Source of the DNA: an uncultured Tenacibaculum sp.
GTDB lineage: Bacteria > Bacteroidota > Bacteroidia > Flavobacteriales > Flavobacteriaceae
Assembly (NCBI GenBank): GCA_947492185.1
Contig: CANLMR010000002.1
Coordinates: 1-64,000 of the forward strand
Length of the DNA stretch: 64,000 nt
Direction of reading: 5' to 3'
Program-made: the position numbers and the translations under genes
In this document: positions 16,643-25,612 of the stretch, one piece after another
Position numbering within the stretch: position 1 is the first letter of the stretch
How the letters are laid out: every line of letters starts with the position of its first letter
Notes under the pieces: model-generated
Databases searched by the model: none
Seen by the model: the letters and a program-made list of their open reading frames with translations, nothing else
What the model was told of the DNA's origin: nothing

Positions 16643-17926
16643 TTACATTGGTTTCGCAGGTAAAACTTTACCGGTGCACTCACCAAATCCAATTCTTATA
16701 GTATCATTTTTTGCATACCCTCTCATGATAACTGTATCGTTGTCATTAATAAACTTTCTTTCGCTACCATCATTCATTTTAATAGGATTTTGACCTCTCC
16801 ATGTTAATTCTAACATTGATCCAAAACTATCTTGCGTAGGCCCAGATATTGTTCCACTTCCCATCATATCACCAGCTTCAACAGGGCAACCATTTACTGT
16901 ATGATGTGCTAATTGTTGTGCCATAGTCCAGTACATATATTTGAAGTTAGAGTTACAAACTACTGTTTCTTTCTTATTTTCTGGTTGAATAGCCATTTGT
17001 AAATTAATATCAAAACTATGTTTTCCTTTATCTTGTAAATAAGGTAAAGGTTTTGGTTCTTGTTTAGGATTATCTACTCTAAAAGGTTCTAAAGCATCTA
17101 AAGTTACTATCCATGGAGAAATTGTTGATGCAAAATTCTTTCCTAAGAAAGGACCTAAAGGTTGATATTCCCATGCTTGAATATCTCTTGCAGACCAATC
17201 ATTAAATAATACTAATCCGAAAATATAATCCTCGGCTTCTCCAACTGAAATACGATCACCTAAGTCATTAGAAACAGTTGTAATAAATGCCATTTCTAAT
17301 TCAAAATCTAGTAATTTTGATGGGCCAAAACCTGGAGAACCACCTTCTTCGGTAGGCCTAGATTGTCCTACAGGCCTATGTATTGGTGTTCCAGAAGGAA
17401 TAATTGAAGAACTTCTTCCATGATAACCAATTGGAATGTGTAACCAGTTAGGCATTAATGCATTTTTTGGATCTCTAAAAAGACTACCTACGTTAGTGGC
17501 ATGTTCTTTACTAGCATAAAAATCTGTATAATCTCCAACCTGAACTGGTAAAAGCATTTCTACTTCATCCATTCTAAAGATAATTTTATCTTTATGTTCA
17601 GCATGATCTCTTAAGGTGCCATTTTTTACGTCAAAAATATCAGCAATTCTGTTTCTAACTAAACGCCAAGTTTTTCTACCATCAGCAATAAAATCATTTA
17701 AAGTATCTTGTAAAAATATATCGTCAGTTAATGGAATTCCTTCAAAATAACCTAATTGATGTAATGCACCTAAATCAATTGCATAATCACCAATTCTGGT
17801 TCCTATAGTAATAATATCATCACGAGTTAAAAAAACTCCAAAAGGTATATTTTGAATTGGAAAATCAGAATTTTCTTCAACTTTCAACCACGATTTTCTA
17901 TTCGGATTATTAGCTGTTATTTCCAT
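16643..17926 (-). CDS. fahA: fumarylacetoacetase
   Basis: A 427-residue fumarylacetoacetate hydrolase, the usual length. It cleaves fumarylacetoacetate to fumarate and acetoacetate, the last step of tyrosine/homogentisate breakdown. Signatures: the N-terminal SH3-like region with FPIQNIPFGVF, the metal/active-site region IGYHGRSSSIIPSGTPIHRP, DFELEMAF, NDWSARDIQAWEYQPLGPF, and GSGTISGPTQDSFGSMLE. It stands alone here; the other tyrosine-degradation genes are not in the window. A good promoter lies at 17951-17981. Confidence 0.96.
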   Translation of the reverse strand: MEITANNPNRKSWLKVEENSDFPIQNIPFGVFLTRDDIITIGTRIGDYAIDLGALHQLGYFEGIPLTDDIFLQDTLNDFIADGRKTWRLVRNRIADIFDVKNGTLRDHAEHKDKIIFRMDEVEMLLPVQVGDYTDFYASKEHATNVGSLFRDPKNALMPNWLHIPIGYHGRSSSIIPSGTPIHRPVGQSRPTEEGGSPGFGPSKLLDFELEMAFITTVSNDLGDRISVGEAEDYIFGLVLFNDWSARDIQAWEYQPLGPFLGKNFASTISPWIVTLDALEPFRVDNPKQEPKPLPYLQDKGKHSFDINLQMAIQPENKKETVVCNSNFKYMYWTMAQQLAHHTVNGCPVEAGDMMGSGTISGPTQDSFGSMLELTWRGQNPIKMNDGSERKFINDNDTVIMRGYAKNDTIRIGFGECTGKVLPAKPM

Positions 17927-17950
17927 TTATTTTTAAGTTAATTGTTTTAT

Positions 17951-17981
17951 CAAACCTACATATTTTTTCAATTCACAACAA
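17951..17981 (-). promoter_or_regulatory. fahA promoter
   Basis: On the minus strand TAGGTTTG (17958-17951) follows TTG at 17978-17976 (17-bp spacer) or 17981-17979 (20-bp spacer). The leader to the ATG at 17926 would be about 20 bases. Confidence 0.6.
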
Positions 17982-18074
17982 ACTTTATTAACGAAAAAAA
18001 AGAAGATATTTAATAGCATAAAGTATATAAGATAAATATATTGCTCATTATTAGTGCAATTCAATACGAAATAC

Positions 18075-18082
18075 TACTTTTG
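18075..18082 (+). promoter_or_regulatory. typA -7 element
   Basis: TACTTTTG matches TAnnTTTG, 21 bases before the typA ATG. The upstream box is weak (TTAG at 18051-18054). Confidence 0.5.
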
Positions 18083-18103
18083 CCGCAAATTTAACGTAGT
18101 AAG

Positions 18104-19873
18104 ATGCAATCAATAAGAAATATCGCTATTATAGCACACGTTGACCACGGAAAAACAACCTTGGTTGATAAAATTATAGATCAGGCTAAAATTTTAGATG
18201 ATCGTAAAGAACGTACCGACTTATTATTAGATAATAATGATTTAGAACGTGAACGTGGTATTACTATTTTATCTAAAAATGTATCTGTTAATTATAAAGA
18301 TGTAAAAATTAATGTAATTGATACTCCTGGTCACGCCGATTTTGGAGGAGAAGTTGAGCGTGTACTTAAAATGGCTGACGGAGTTTTATTGTTGGTTGAT
18401 GCTTTTGAAGGACCAATGCCACAAACTCGTTTTGTTTTGGGTAAAGCAATTGAATTAGGATTAACACCAATAGTAGTTGTAAATAAAGTTGATAAAGAAA
18501 ATTGTACTCCAGATTTAGTACATGAAAAAGTTTTTGATTTAATGTTTGCTTTAGAAGCAACTGAAGAGCAGTTAGATTTTACAACTATTTATGGTTCAGC
18601 TAAGAATGGTTGGATGAGTACTGATTGGAAAGATGAAAAAACTGATATCATTGATTTATTAGATGCAGTTATTGAAACAATTCCAGAAGCACCATACAGA
18701 GAAGGTACACCGCAAATGCAAATTACATCGTTAGACTTTTCTTCATTTACAGGTAGAATTGCTATTGGACGTGTATTTAGAGGTGATTTAGAAGAAAACA
18801 AAGATTACATGTTATGTAAAGCAGATGGAACTACTAAAAAAGTTCGTATCAAAGAATTACATGTATTTGAAGGTATGGGGAAAGCAAAAGTTTCTAAAGT
18901 AAGAAGTGGAGATATTTGTGCTATTACTGGAATTGAAGGTTTTGAGATTGGAGATACTATTGCTGACTTAGAAACGCCTGAAGCATTGCCTAGAATTGAA
19001 GTAGATCAACCTACAATGAGTATGTTATTTACAATTAATAACTCTCCTTTCTTTGGTAAAGAAGGTAAGTATGTTACTTCTCGTCACTTACGTGATCGTT
19101 TATTCAAAGAAATGGAAAAGAATTTAGCTTTACGTGTTGATGAGACCGATACAGAAGATAAATTCAACGTTTTTGGACGTGGGGTATTACATTTATCGGT
19201 ATTAATTGAAACAATGCGTCGTGAAGGTTATGAATTACAAGTAGGAAGACCACAAGTAATTTTAAAAGATATAGATGGAAAAAAACATGAGCCAATGGAA
19301 ACATTGTCTATTGATGTTCCTGAAGATGTAGCTTCAAAGGCTATTAATTTGGTTTCTCTTAAAAAAGGAGATTTGTTAGTAATGGAGCCTAAAGGTGATT
19401 TACAGCATTTAGAGTTTTCAATTCCATCAAGAGGTTTAATTGGTTTACGTAATAAAATATTAACAGCTACAGCTGGACAAGCTATTATTAATCATAGATT
19501 TAGTGAATATGGACCTTATAAAGGTGACTTTACTGAAGAAACAAAAGGAGCTATTATATCTTCTGTAACTGGTAAAGCAACTGCTTATGCTATTGATAGA
19601 TTACAAGATAGAGGTAAATTCTTTATAGATCCTAATCAAGAGATTTATGCCGGCCAGGTAGTTGGAGAAAATAGTAAATCTGATGATATGGCAGTTAATT
19701 TAATAAAAGGTAAAAAATTAACTAATGTTCGTTCTTCAGGAAACGATGATAGTGTTAAAATTGCTCCAAAAATTGATTTTTCTCTTGAAGAGTGCATGGA
19801 ATATATTAGAGGAGATGAATATTTAGAAGTAACTCCTGAAAGTTTGAGAATGAGAAAGATAAACTTTAGATAA
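18104..19873 (+). CDS. typA: ribosome-associated GTPase TypA/BipA
   Basis: A 589-residue translational GTPase, close to the family norm of about 600. GTP-binding motifs: AHVDHGKTTL (residues 11-20), the switch region RGITI, DTPGH, and NKVDKE. Domain II, EF-G-like domains III and V, and the TypA-specific C-terminal domain follow. It binds the ribosome under stress or cold and helps 50S assembly. It is monocistronic, with a terminator 20 bp after the stop. Confidence 0.97.
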   Translation: MQSIRNIAIIAHVDHGKTTLVDKIIDQAKILDDRKERTDLLLDNNDLERERGITILSKNVSVNYKDVKINVIDTPGHADFGGEVERVLKMADGVLLLVDAFEGPMPQTRFVLGKAIELGLTPIVVVNKVDKENCTPDLVHEKVFDLMFALEATEEQLDFTTIYGSAKNGWMSTDWKDEKTDIIDLLDAVIETIPEAPYREGTPQMQITSLDFSSFTGRIAIGRVFRGDLEENKDYMLCKADGTTKKVRIKELHVFEGMGKAKVSKVRSGDICAITGIEGFEIGDTIADLETPEALPRIEVDQPTMSMLFTINNSPFFGKEGKYVTSRHLRDRLFKEMEKNLALRVDETDTEDKFNVFGRGVLHLSVLIETMRREGYELQVGRPQVILKDIDGKKHEPMETLSIDVPEDVASKAINLVSLKKGDLLVMEPKGDLQHLEFSIPSRGLIGLRNKILTATAGQAIINHRFSEYGPYKGDFTEETKGAIISSVTGKATAYAIDRLQDRGKFFIDPNQEIYAGQVVGENSKSDDMAVNLIKGKKLTNVRSSGNDDSVKIAPKIDFSLEECMEYIRGDEYLEVTPESLRMRKINFR

Positions 19874-19892
19874 GTTTTCTTAATAAAATGTT

Positions 19893-19920
19893 AAAAACAC
19901 CCTTTTTGGGGTGTTTTTTT
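19893..19920 (+). terminator. typA terminator
   Basis: AAAAACACCC / GGGGTGTTTTT with a short T loop and a run of seven T after the stem. Confidence 0.9.
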
Positions 19921-20007
19921 AGTTTAGAATAATAATTGTTTAACAATTACGTTTTTTAGTTAAACAAAAATTTATATATTTACGATGTCGCTATTTTATA
20001 AGTGACA

Positions 20008-20015
20008 TATTTTTG
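20008..20015 (+). promoter_or_regulatory. possible -7 element of the FAS1 gene
   Basis: TATTTTTG matches TAnnTTTG, about 75 bases before the ATG at 20091. No clear TTG box lies at the expected distance. Confidence 0.4.
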
Positions 20016-20090
20016 GCCAAATCTTTTTTTGTTTATATAAAACACAAAAAACTTAAACATTTTATTAATCAACCCTAAAGCAATCAAGTA

Positions 20091-21488
20091 ATGTTATTTA
20101 AATCAATTAAAAAAGTATTTATTCTAAGTTTAATCTTAGGATTTGGTTTCCTTACTCTAACTTCATGTGATGATGATGATGTAAAAGTGCCACAAAACGA
20201 TATTGTAGATATCGCTTCTTCCGATAGCAATCTATCAATTTTAGTTCAAGCTTTACAAAAAGCTGATTTAGTTTCTGCTTTACAAGCAGATGGTCCTTTC
20301 ACTGTATTTGCTCCTACAAACGAAGCTTTTCAAGCTTTATTAGATTCAAAAGCATCCTGGAATTCATTAGATGATATTCCAGTAAGTGTGCTAACTGATG
20401 TATTGCTATATCATGTAGTAAACACTGAAGCATTTTCAGCTAATTTATCAGATGGTCAAGTGTTAACAACGCTTTCGCAATCTACAGTTACTGTAGATTT
20501 ATCAAGTGGAGTTAAATTTACTACAGGATCAAATCAATCAGTTTCTGCAGTTACATTAGACATTAATGCTTCTAATGGTGTTATACATACTGTAAGCCAG
20601 GTGTTTTTACCTAGTAATATTCAAGATATTGTAGATTTAGCAGTAGCTACTCCAGATTTAAGCACACTAGTGAGTGCCTTACAAAAAGCAGATTTAGTTT
20701 CAGCAGTTCAAGCTGACGGACCATTTACAGTATTTGCACCTACAAATGCCGCATTTCAAGCTTTATTAGATTCAAATGCTGCTTGGAATTCATTAGATGA
20801 TATTCCAGTAGAAACATTGAAAAATGTTCTATTATTTCACGTACTAAGTGGAAAAGTGATGTCTACTGATTTGTCAGATACTTATGTAAACACGTTAGCT
20901 GTAGGTCCAAATGATGAACCTTTATCTTTACAAGTTGAAACTACAGGAGGAATAGAATTTAATGGTGATTCAAAACCTGTTTCTGGTTTAATTGATATTA
21001 GCGCAACTAATGGTGTAGTTCATGTAATTGATAAAGTAATGTTACCTCCAAATGTGGTTACCTTGGCTTTAAATAATGCAGGTTTTACTTCTTTAGTAGC
21101 AGCCTTAACAGATTCAAGACATACAACGGATTTTGTATCAATTTTGAGTGGTGATGGTCCATTTACAATCTTTGCACCAACAAATGATGCTTTTCAAGCA
21201 TTATTAGATTCAGATCCAACTTGGAATAGTTTAGCAGATATTCCAATAGCAACATTAGATGCGGTTTTAAAGTATCATGTAGTAAATGGTGCAAATGTTC
21301 AAGCCGATCAATTAACAAACGGAGACGTTACAACTCTGGGTGGAACAATTACTATTGATTTAACTTCTGGAGCTCAAATACAAACATCAAGTATGCAAAC
21401 AGTCAACATTTTAGTTGGTGCTGCAACAAATGATGTTCAAGGTACTAATGGTGTAATCCATGCAGTAGATATGGTGTTATTACCGTAG
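20091..21488 (+). CDS. lipoprotein with three fasciclin (FAS1) domains
   Basis: A 465-residue predicted lipoprotein: a signal segment and the lipobox LTSC with the acylated Cys at residue 26, followed by DDDD. Three FAS1 domains follow at about residues 38-175, 180-325 and 330-465. Each has the H1 motif (DGPFTVFAPTN or a close variant) and the H2-like segment (NGVIHTVSQVFLP and equivalents). Domains 1 and 2 are very similar in protein but differ at synonymous sites, so the duplication is not recent. FAS1 proteins mediate adhesion and matrix contact. It is probably surface- or outer-membrane-associated; the ligand is unknown. Apparently monocistronic. Confidence 0.9.
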   Translation: MLFKSIKKVFILSLILGFGFLTLTSCDDDDVKVPQNDIVDIASSDSNLSILVQALQKADLVSALQADGPFTVFAPTNEAFQALLDSKASWNSLDDIPVSVLTDVLLYHVVNTEAFSANLSDGQVLTTLSQSTVTVDLSSGVKFTTGSNQSVSAVTLDINASNGVIHTVSQVFLPSNIQDIVDLAVATPDLSTLVSALQKADLVSAVQADGPFTVFAPTNAAFQALLDSNAAWNSLDDIPVETLKNVLLFHVLSGKVMSTDLSDTYVNTLAVGPNDEPLSLQVETTGGIEFNGDSKPVSGLIDISATNGVVHVIDKVMLPPNVVTLALNNAGFTSLVAALTDSRHTTDFVSILSGDGPFTIFAPTNDAFQALLDSDPTWNSLADIPIATLDAVLKYHVVNGANVQADQLTNGDVTTLGGTITIDLTSGAQIQTSSMQTVNILVGAATNDVQGTNGVIHAVDMVLLP

Positions 21489-21515
21489 TTATTTAAACAT
21501 TTGTTATTAGTAATT

Positions 21516-21541
21516 AGCCACTCTTTTGAGTGGCTTTTTAT
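21516..21541 (+). terminator. terminator of the FAS1 gene
   Basis: Perfect 8-bp stem AGCCACTC/GAGTGGCT with a TTTT loop and a T tail. Confidence 0.9.
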
Positions 21542-21556
21542 ATTTAAATTATAAAC

Positions 21557-21585
21557 TTGATTATAATCTGTTTTTATTAGATTTG
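21557..21585 (+). promoter_or_regulatory. promoter of the SLC13 transporter gene
   Basis: TTG (21557-21559), 18-bp spacer, TAGATTTG (21578-21585). The start codon follows at 21611. Confidence 0.6.
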
Positions 21586-21610
21586 ATTTCTTTATAATGA
21601 AATTTAACAG

Positions 21611-23041
21611 ATGTCACTTTCCAAAAGAATAGGCTTACTATTAGCTCCAATAGTTTTTTTAATAACAATCAATTTACCTTTTACAATTATATCACCATCA
21701 GGAGATGCCGTTATAGCTGTTGCTTTATGGATGATCATTTGGTGGATAACAGAAGCAGTACATATAGCTGTAACATCATTGTTACCACTAATTTTATTTC
21801 CGCTTTTAAAAGTAATGCCAATTGCAGATGTGGGAGCCAATTATGGTAGTCCAATTATATTTTTATTCTTTGGTGGTTTTATTTTGGCTTTAGCATTAGA
21901 GAAAGTTAATTTACACAAACGTATTGCATTAAGTATTGTGAAATTAACGGGTACAACACCGAACAAAGTTATTTTAGGATTCATGATTGCTACTGCTTTT
22001 ATGAGCATGTGGATTAGCAATACAGCAAGTACCGTAGTTATGTTACCAATTGCATTATCGGTAGTTAAATTATTAATTACAGATGAAGACGGTTTTACAA
22101 AACAAGATCGAAACTTCGCCTTAAATATCATGTTAGGTATTGCATTTTCTGCAAATGCAGGAGGAATTGCTACAGTTATAGGAACTCCGCCAAACTCGGT
22201 TTTAATTGGATTATTAGAAAATGAATATAATATTCAGATTTCATTTGTGAAATGGATGACAATGGGATTACCATTTTCTATATTAATGATTTGGTTTTCT
22301 TATATCGTATTAACAAAATTGATGTTTCCCTGTAATACGATTAATTTTTGTCAAACTGAAAATGTTATTAATGAAGAACTAAATAAACTTGGAACTATTT
22401 CGAAAGAAGAAAAACGAGTTTTATTAGTCTTTGGAATCACAGTTTTCTTATGGATTACAAGAACTATTATTAATGAAATATTTCCAGGATTAAAATTATC
22501 AGATACTATAATAAGTTTAATTGGCGCAGTATCATTATTTGTGATTCCTATGCATATGAAAACAGGAAAGTTTGTTCTAGAATGGAAGGATACAGAAAAA
22601 CTAGCTTGGGGAATTTTGATTTTATTTGGTGGAGGATTATCTCTTGCAAAAGGAATGGCTTCAAGTGGAGTAGTAGATGTAATTACAGATGCAATTCAGA
22701 ATAGTGGATTTAATCCATTTATAGTAATTAGTTTATTAATAGTGTTAATGTTATTCATGACAGAATTAATGAGTAATGTTGCTTTAGTTGCAGTTTTAGC
22801 TCCAGTAATTGCAGGAATAGCAATTGGTTTTGGTGTACCGCTATTGTATGTTTTAATTCCGGTAACAATGGCTTCTAGTTGTGCATTTATGTTGCCTATG
22901 GCTACACCGCCTAATGCAATTGTATTTGCAAGTGGATATATCAAAGTAAAACAAATGGTAAGAGCTGGAGTTTTGTTAAACATCATTGCTGTATTACTAC
23001 TAATTTTATACTACAAATTCATCATTCCATTAATATTCTAA
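21611..23041 (+). CDS. SLC13/DASS family anion symporter
   Basis: A 476-residue membrane protein with about 11-12 hydrophobic segments. It carries the divalent anion:sodium symporter signatures: first SNT motif in MSMWISNTASTVVMLP (~residue 137), GGIATVIGTPPNSVLIG (~190), the second SNxA motif in TELMSNVALVAVLAP, and the pattern MLPMATPPNAIVFASGYI near the C terminus. The family imports di- and tricarboxylates or sulfate with Na+. The TPPN motifs favour a carboxylate, but the substrate cannot be fixed from sequence. It is followed after 13 bp by a methyltransferase gene with its own -7 box. Confidence 0.9.
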   Translation: MSLSKRIGLLLAPIVFLITINLPFTIISPSGDAVIAVALWMIIWWITEAVHIAVTSLLPLILFPLLKVMPIADVGANYGSPIIFLFFGGFILALALEKVNLHKRIALSIVKLTGTTPNKVILGFMIATAFMSMWISNTASTVVMLPIALSVVKLLITDEDGFTKQDRNFALNIMLGIAFSANAGGIATVIGTPPNSVLIGLLENEYNIQISFVKWMTMGLPFSILMIWFSYIVLTKLMFPCNTINFCQTENVINEELNKLGTISKEEKRVLLVFGITVFLWITRTIINEIFPGLKLSDTIISLIGAVSLFVIPMHMKTGKFVLEWKDTEKLAWGILILFGGGLSLAKGMASSGVVDVITDAIQNSGFNPFIVISLLIVLMLFMTELMSNVALVAVLAPVIAGIAIGFGVPLLYVLIPVTMASSCAFMLPMATPPNAIVFASGYIKVKQMVRAGVLLNIIAVLLLILYYKFIIPLIF

Positions 23042-23042
23042 A

Positions 23043-23050
23043 TATCTTTG
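23043..23050 (+). promoter_or_regulatory. -7 element very close to the methyltransferase start
   Basis: TATCTTTG matches TAnnTTTG and ends only 4 bases before the ATG at 23055. If active it would give a leaderless or nearly leaderless mRNA. No TTG box is visible upstream. Confidence 0.4.
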
Positions 23051-23054
23051 CGGC

Positions 23055-24215
23055 ATGGTAAATTTGGAACAGCTTTTTAAAGAGTTAAATAGTAGTATAA
23101 TAAATGATAATTTTGTAAAAATTACATTGAGTAAACCCATTAGCAAGAGTTTTGGTTTGCCTAATGTTTATGTACGTTTAGTTCTTATTAAAAATGAGCA
23201 ACAACTTCAATTTACATACAGATATAATACCAATGATCAAACAAAGAACTTTAGTTTAGAAGATGGAATTGAAGAGATTTCTATTTTACTTGATGAAAAG
23301 TTTCGAGCAGCTACATTGTTTACTCTAGAAAATGATGTAATGGTCATGATCTCTAAAAAGAAGAAAGTATCTATTAGAAAATCTGCTCCAAGTTTTAAAA
23401 ACAAATTACCTGAAGTTCACGACAAACCAAAAACCAAAAGAATATTACTAGAGAGTAAGTATTTACAGTTTTTAGGTATTACCGATAAAAACCATAAAGT
23501 AATTCCGAAAATGGCGGATAAGTATCGTCAAATAAATAAGTACCTTGAAATTATAGAGAATTTATTAGTTTCAGTAAATACAGGAAAACAATTACATATT
23601 GTAGATATGGGATCAGGTAAAGGGTATTTGACTTTTGCTTTGTATGATTACTTAATTAATATCCGAAATTATAACGTTTCTATCACAGGAATTGAACTAC
23701 GTGAAAATCTAGTAGATTTCTGTAACGATATTGCTCAGAATTGTGATTTTACCAATTTAAATTTTGTGGCACAACGAATAGAAGAATATGATAATAGTAA
23801 AATTGATATTCTAATTGCTTTACACGCTTGTGATACAGCTACAGATGATGCTATTTATAAAGGCTTAGTAGCAAATGCAGAATTAATAATTTGTGCTCCA
23901 TGTTGTCATAAACAAGTACGTCAACAAGTAAAAGGAATAGAGCAGGAGAGTCCGTTATTAAAATATGGTATTTTCAAGGAGCGTCAGTTCGAAATGATTA
24001 CGGACACTATTAGAACTTTACTTTTAGAAAAACACCAATATAATACCAAAGTTTTTGAATTCATAAGTAGTGAACATACTCATAAAAATGTGATGCTAGT
24101 TGGAAGTAAATCCAGTAAGAAAAAAGATACGGAATCAATAGATAAAAAGATTGAAGACTTAAAAGAGTTGTATCATATTAAGAATCATTATTTGGAGACT
24201 TTATTTAAAAAATAA
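23055..24215 (+). CDS. class I SAM-dependent methyltransferase
   Basis: A 386-residue protein. An N-terminal ~130-residue region with no recognised domain precedes a Rossmann methyltransferase domain (~135-350): the SAM motif is VDMGSGKGYLTFAL (~residue 187), the acidic motif TGIELRENLV, and the later motif CAPCCHKQVRQQ (~275). This composition resembles the Methyltransf_32 (GSTCD-like) group, thought to act on RNA. The last 40 residues are charged and probably coiled coil. The substrate is unknown. It sits 13 bp after the SLC13 gene and could also be read from that promoter. Confidence 0.85.
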   Translation: MVNLEQLFKELNSSIINDNFVKITLSKPISKSFGLPNVYVRLVLIKNEQQLQFTYRYNTNDQTKNFSLEDGIEEISILLDEKFRAATLFTLENDVMVMISKKKKVSIRKSAPSFKNKLPEVHDKPKTKRILLESKYLQFLGITDKNHKVIPKMADKYRQINKYLEIIENLLVSVNTGKQLHIVDMGSGKGYLTFALYDYLINIRNYNVSITGIELRENLVDFCNDIAQNCDFTNLNFVAQRIEEYDNSKIDILIALHACDTATDDAIYKGLVANAELIICAPCCHKQVRQQVKGIEQESPLLKYGIFKERQFEMITDTIRTLLLEKHQYNTKVFEFISSEHTHKNVMLVGSKSSKKKDTESIDKKIEDLKELYHIKNHYLETLFKK

Positions 24216-24267
24216 GTTAACATTTTTGCTTAAAATAGAACTACTAGATATAACATTATAAAAAATT

Positions 24268-25557
24268 ATGAGTGATATTATTAGTAAGACAAATTGGTCT
24301 TTTATTGAAAAGATAACTTTTCGCTTTTTTTTCGTTTACTTTATTCTATTTATACTTTCTATTAATAACGAAGCGTTTCCAATCTATTATCATTATATAG
24401 AACCAATTTTACATAAAGGGTTTAAACTATTCGTTCCTTGGTTTGGAGAGAATGTTTTACATGTAAATAAAATATATCCAATTCATGGTTTTGATACGCT
24501 GTACATGTATATATTATTATTGATACTTTTAATAATATCAATCGCTGGAACCATTGCCTGGAGTTTAATTGATCATAAAAGAATAAATTATCAAAAAGCT
24601 TATTACTGGTTTACCTTAATATTAAGGATTTATGTTGGGATAACATTAATTAAATATGGTGTAGCCAAAATACCTAATGTGCAGTTTTCGACACCATTCT
24701 ATTTAACAAAGTTAATGCAGAATTTTGGTGAATATTATCCAATGGAATTAGCATGGACATTTCTTGGTTATTCAGATGGTTATAATTTTTTTATTGGTTT
24801 TGCAGAATTTTTAGGAGGATTTCTTCTGCTATTTAGACGAACATTAGTATTTGGTGCCTTAGTTAGTTTGGTAGTTGTTAGTAATGTAGTTGCTATGAAT
24901 TATTTCTACCACATTCCTTTAAAGATAATTTCATCTCATTTATTTATTATGCTAATATTTCTTTTAGCATTTAATTTGAAAGATCTTTTCAAGTTTTTCT
25001 TTATGCAAACTCCATTAGTTTTAAGAAGAATTATTCAACCAAATTTTAGTAAAAAACTAATCAAAATAGCTTTAGTAATTAAACTTTTAATTGCAGGTTA
25101 TGCAGTTTATGAATACTATTTATTTACTACTAAAGATGATGTTTGGACAAACAGTGAAAAATATGTTAGTGTACTGAAAGGATTATACGAAGTAGAAGAG
25201 TTCACGATTAAAGCTAATGACTCTTCCTGCATATTTAAAGGTGATAAGTGGAAGTATTTAATGATAGATATGAATTCAAGAGCTACCATCAAAAATGACA
25301 ATTTTAAAGATATTCGCTACAATTTAAAGGTTGATACACTTAAAAACAGAATAGACTTAAAAGCTCAAAGAGATACATTAAAGTTTTACTCTTTGACTTA
25401 TGAAAGAGGTGATAGTTTAGATTTCTATATGAAAGGTACTTATTTAAAAGATAGTATATTTATTAAAATGAAGAGATATAAAAATTACAGAAAAAAGTTT
25501 AACTTAACTAAAAGAGAATTTAATTGGGTAAATAAATTACCTGTTAATAGATATTAA
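24268..25557 (+). CDS. DoxX-like membrane protein
   Basis: A 429-residue membrane protein with about seven hydrophobic segments in residues ~18-300. A DoxX-like core is suggested by LRIYVGITLIKYGVAKI (~residue 128) and the later GFAEFLGGFLLLFRR. The C-terminal ~130 residues are soluble and beta-rich, with a repeated DTLK pattern, a likely extracytoplasmic domain. DoxX/HTTM-like proteins have varied or unknown roles. No close functional assignment is possible. Confidence 0.7.
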   Translation: MSDIISKTNWSFIEKITFRFFFVYFILFILSINNEAFPIYYHYIEPILHKGFKLFVPWFGENVLHVNKIYPIHGFDTLYMYILLLILLIISIAGTIAWSLIDHKRINYQKAYYWFTLILRIYVGITLIKYGVAKIPNVQFSTPFYLTKLMQNFGEYYPMELAWTFLGYSDGYNFFIGFAEFLGGFLLLFRRTLVFGALVSLVVVSNVVAMNYFYHIPLKIISSHLFIMLIFLLAFNLKDLFKFFFMQTPLVLRRIIQPNFSKKLIKIALVIKLLIAGYAVYEYYLFTTKDDVWTNSEKYVSVLKGLYEVEEFTIKANDSSCIFKGDKWKYLMIDMNSRATIKNDNFKDIRYNLKVDTLKNRIDLKAQRDTLKFYSLTYERGDSLDFYMKGTYLKDSIFIKMKRYKNYRKKFNLTKREFNWVNKLPVNRY

Positions 25558-25568
25558 AAAACCGTTAA

Positions 25569-25606
25569 ATATAAAATCCGCTTGATTAATCAAGCGGATT
25601 TTATAT
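25569..25606. terminator. perfect-palindrome bidirectional terminator
   Basis: A 38-bp perfect palindrome with core AAAATCCGCTTGA/TCAAGCGGATTTT. It lies between the convergent DoxX-like and ABC-F genes. The same stem sequence reappears, with one change and a different loop, in the his attenuator at 27623-27654. Confidence 0.9.
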
Positions 25607-25612
25607 TTATTT

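Noticed and set aside
20091..21488. Recent tandem amplification of FAS1 domains
   Set aside because: The domains are similar in protein, but synonymous sites have diverged, and multi-FAS1 proteins are common.
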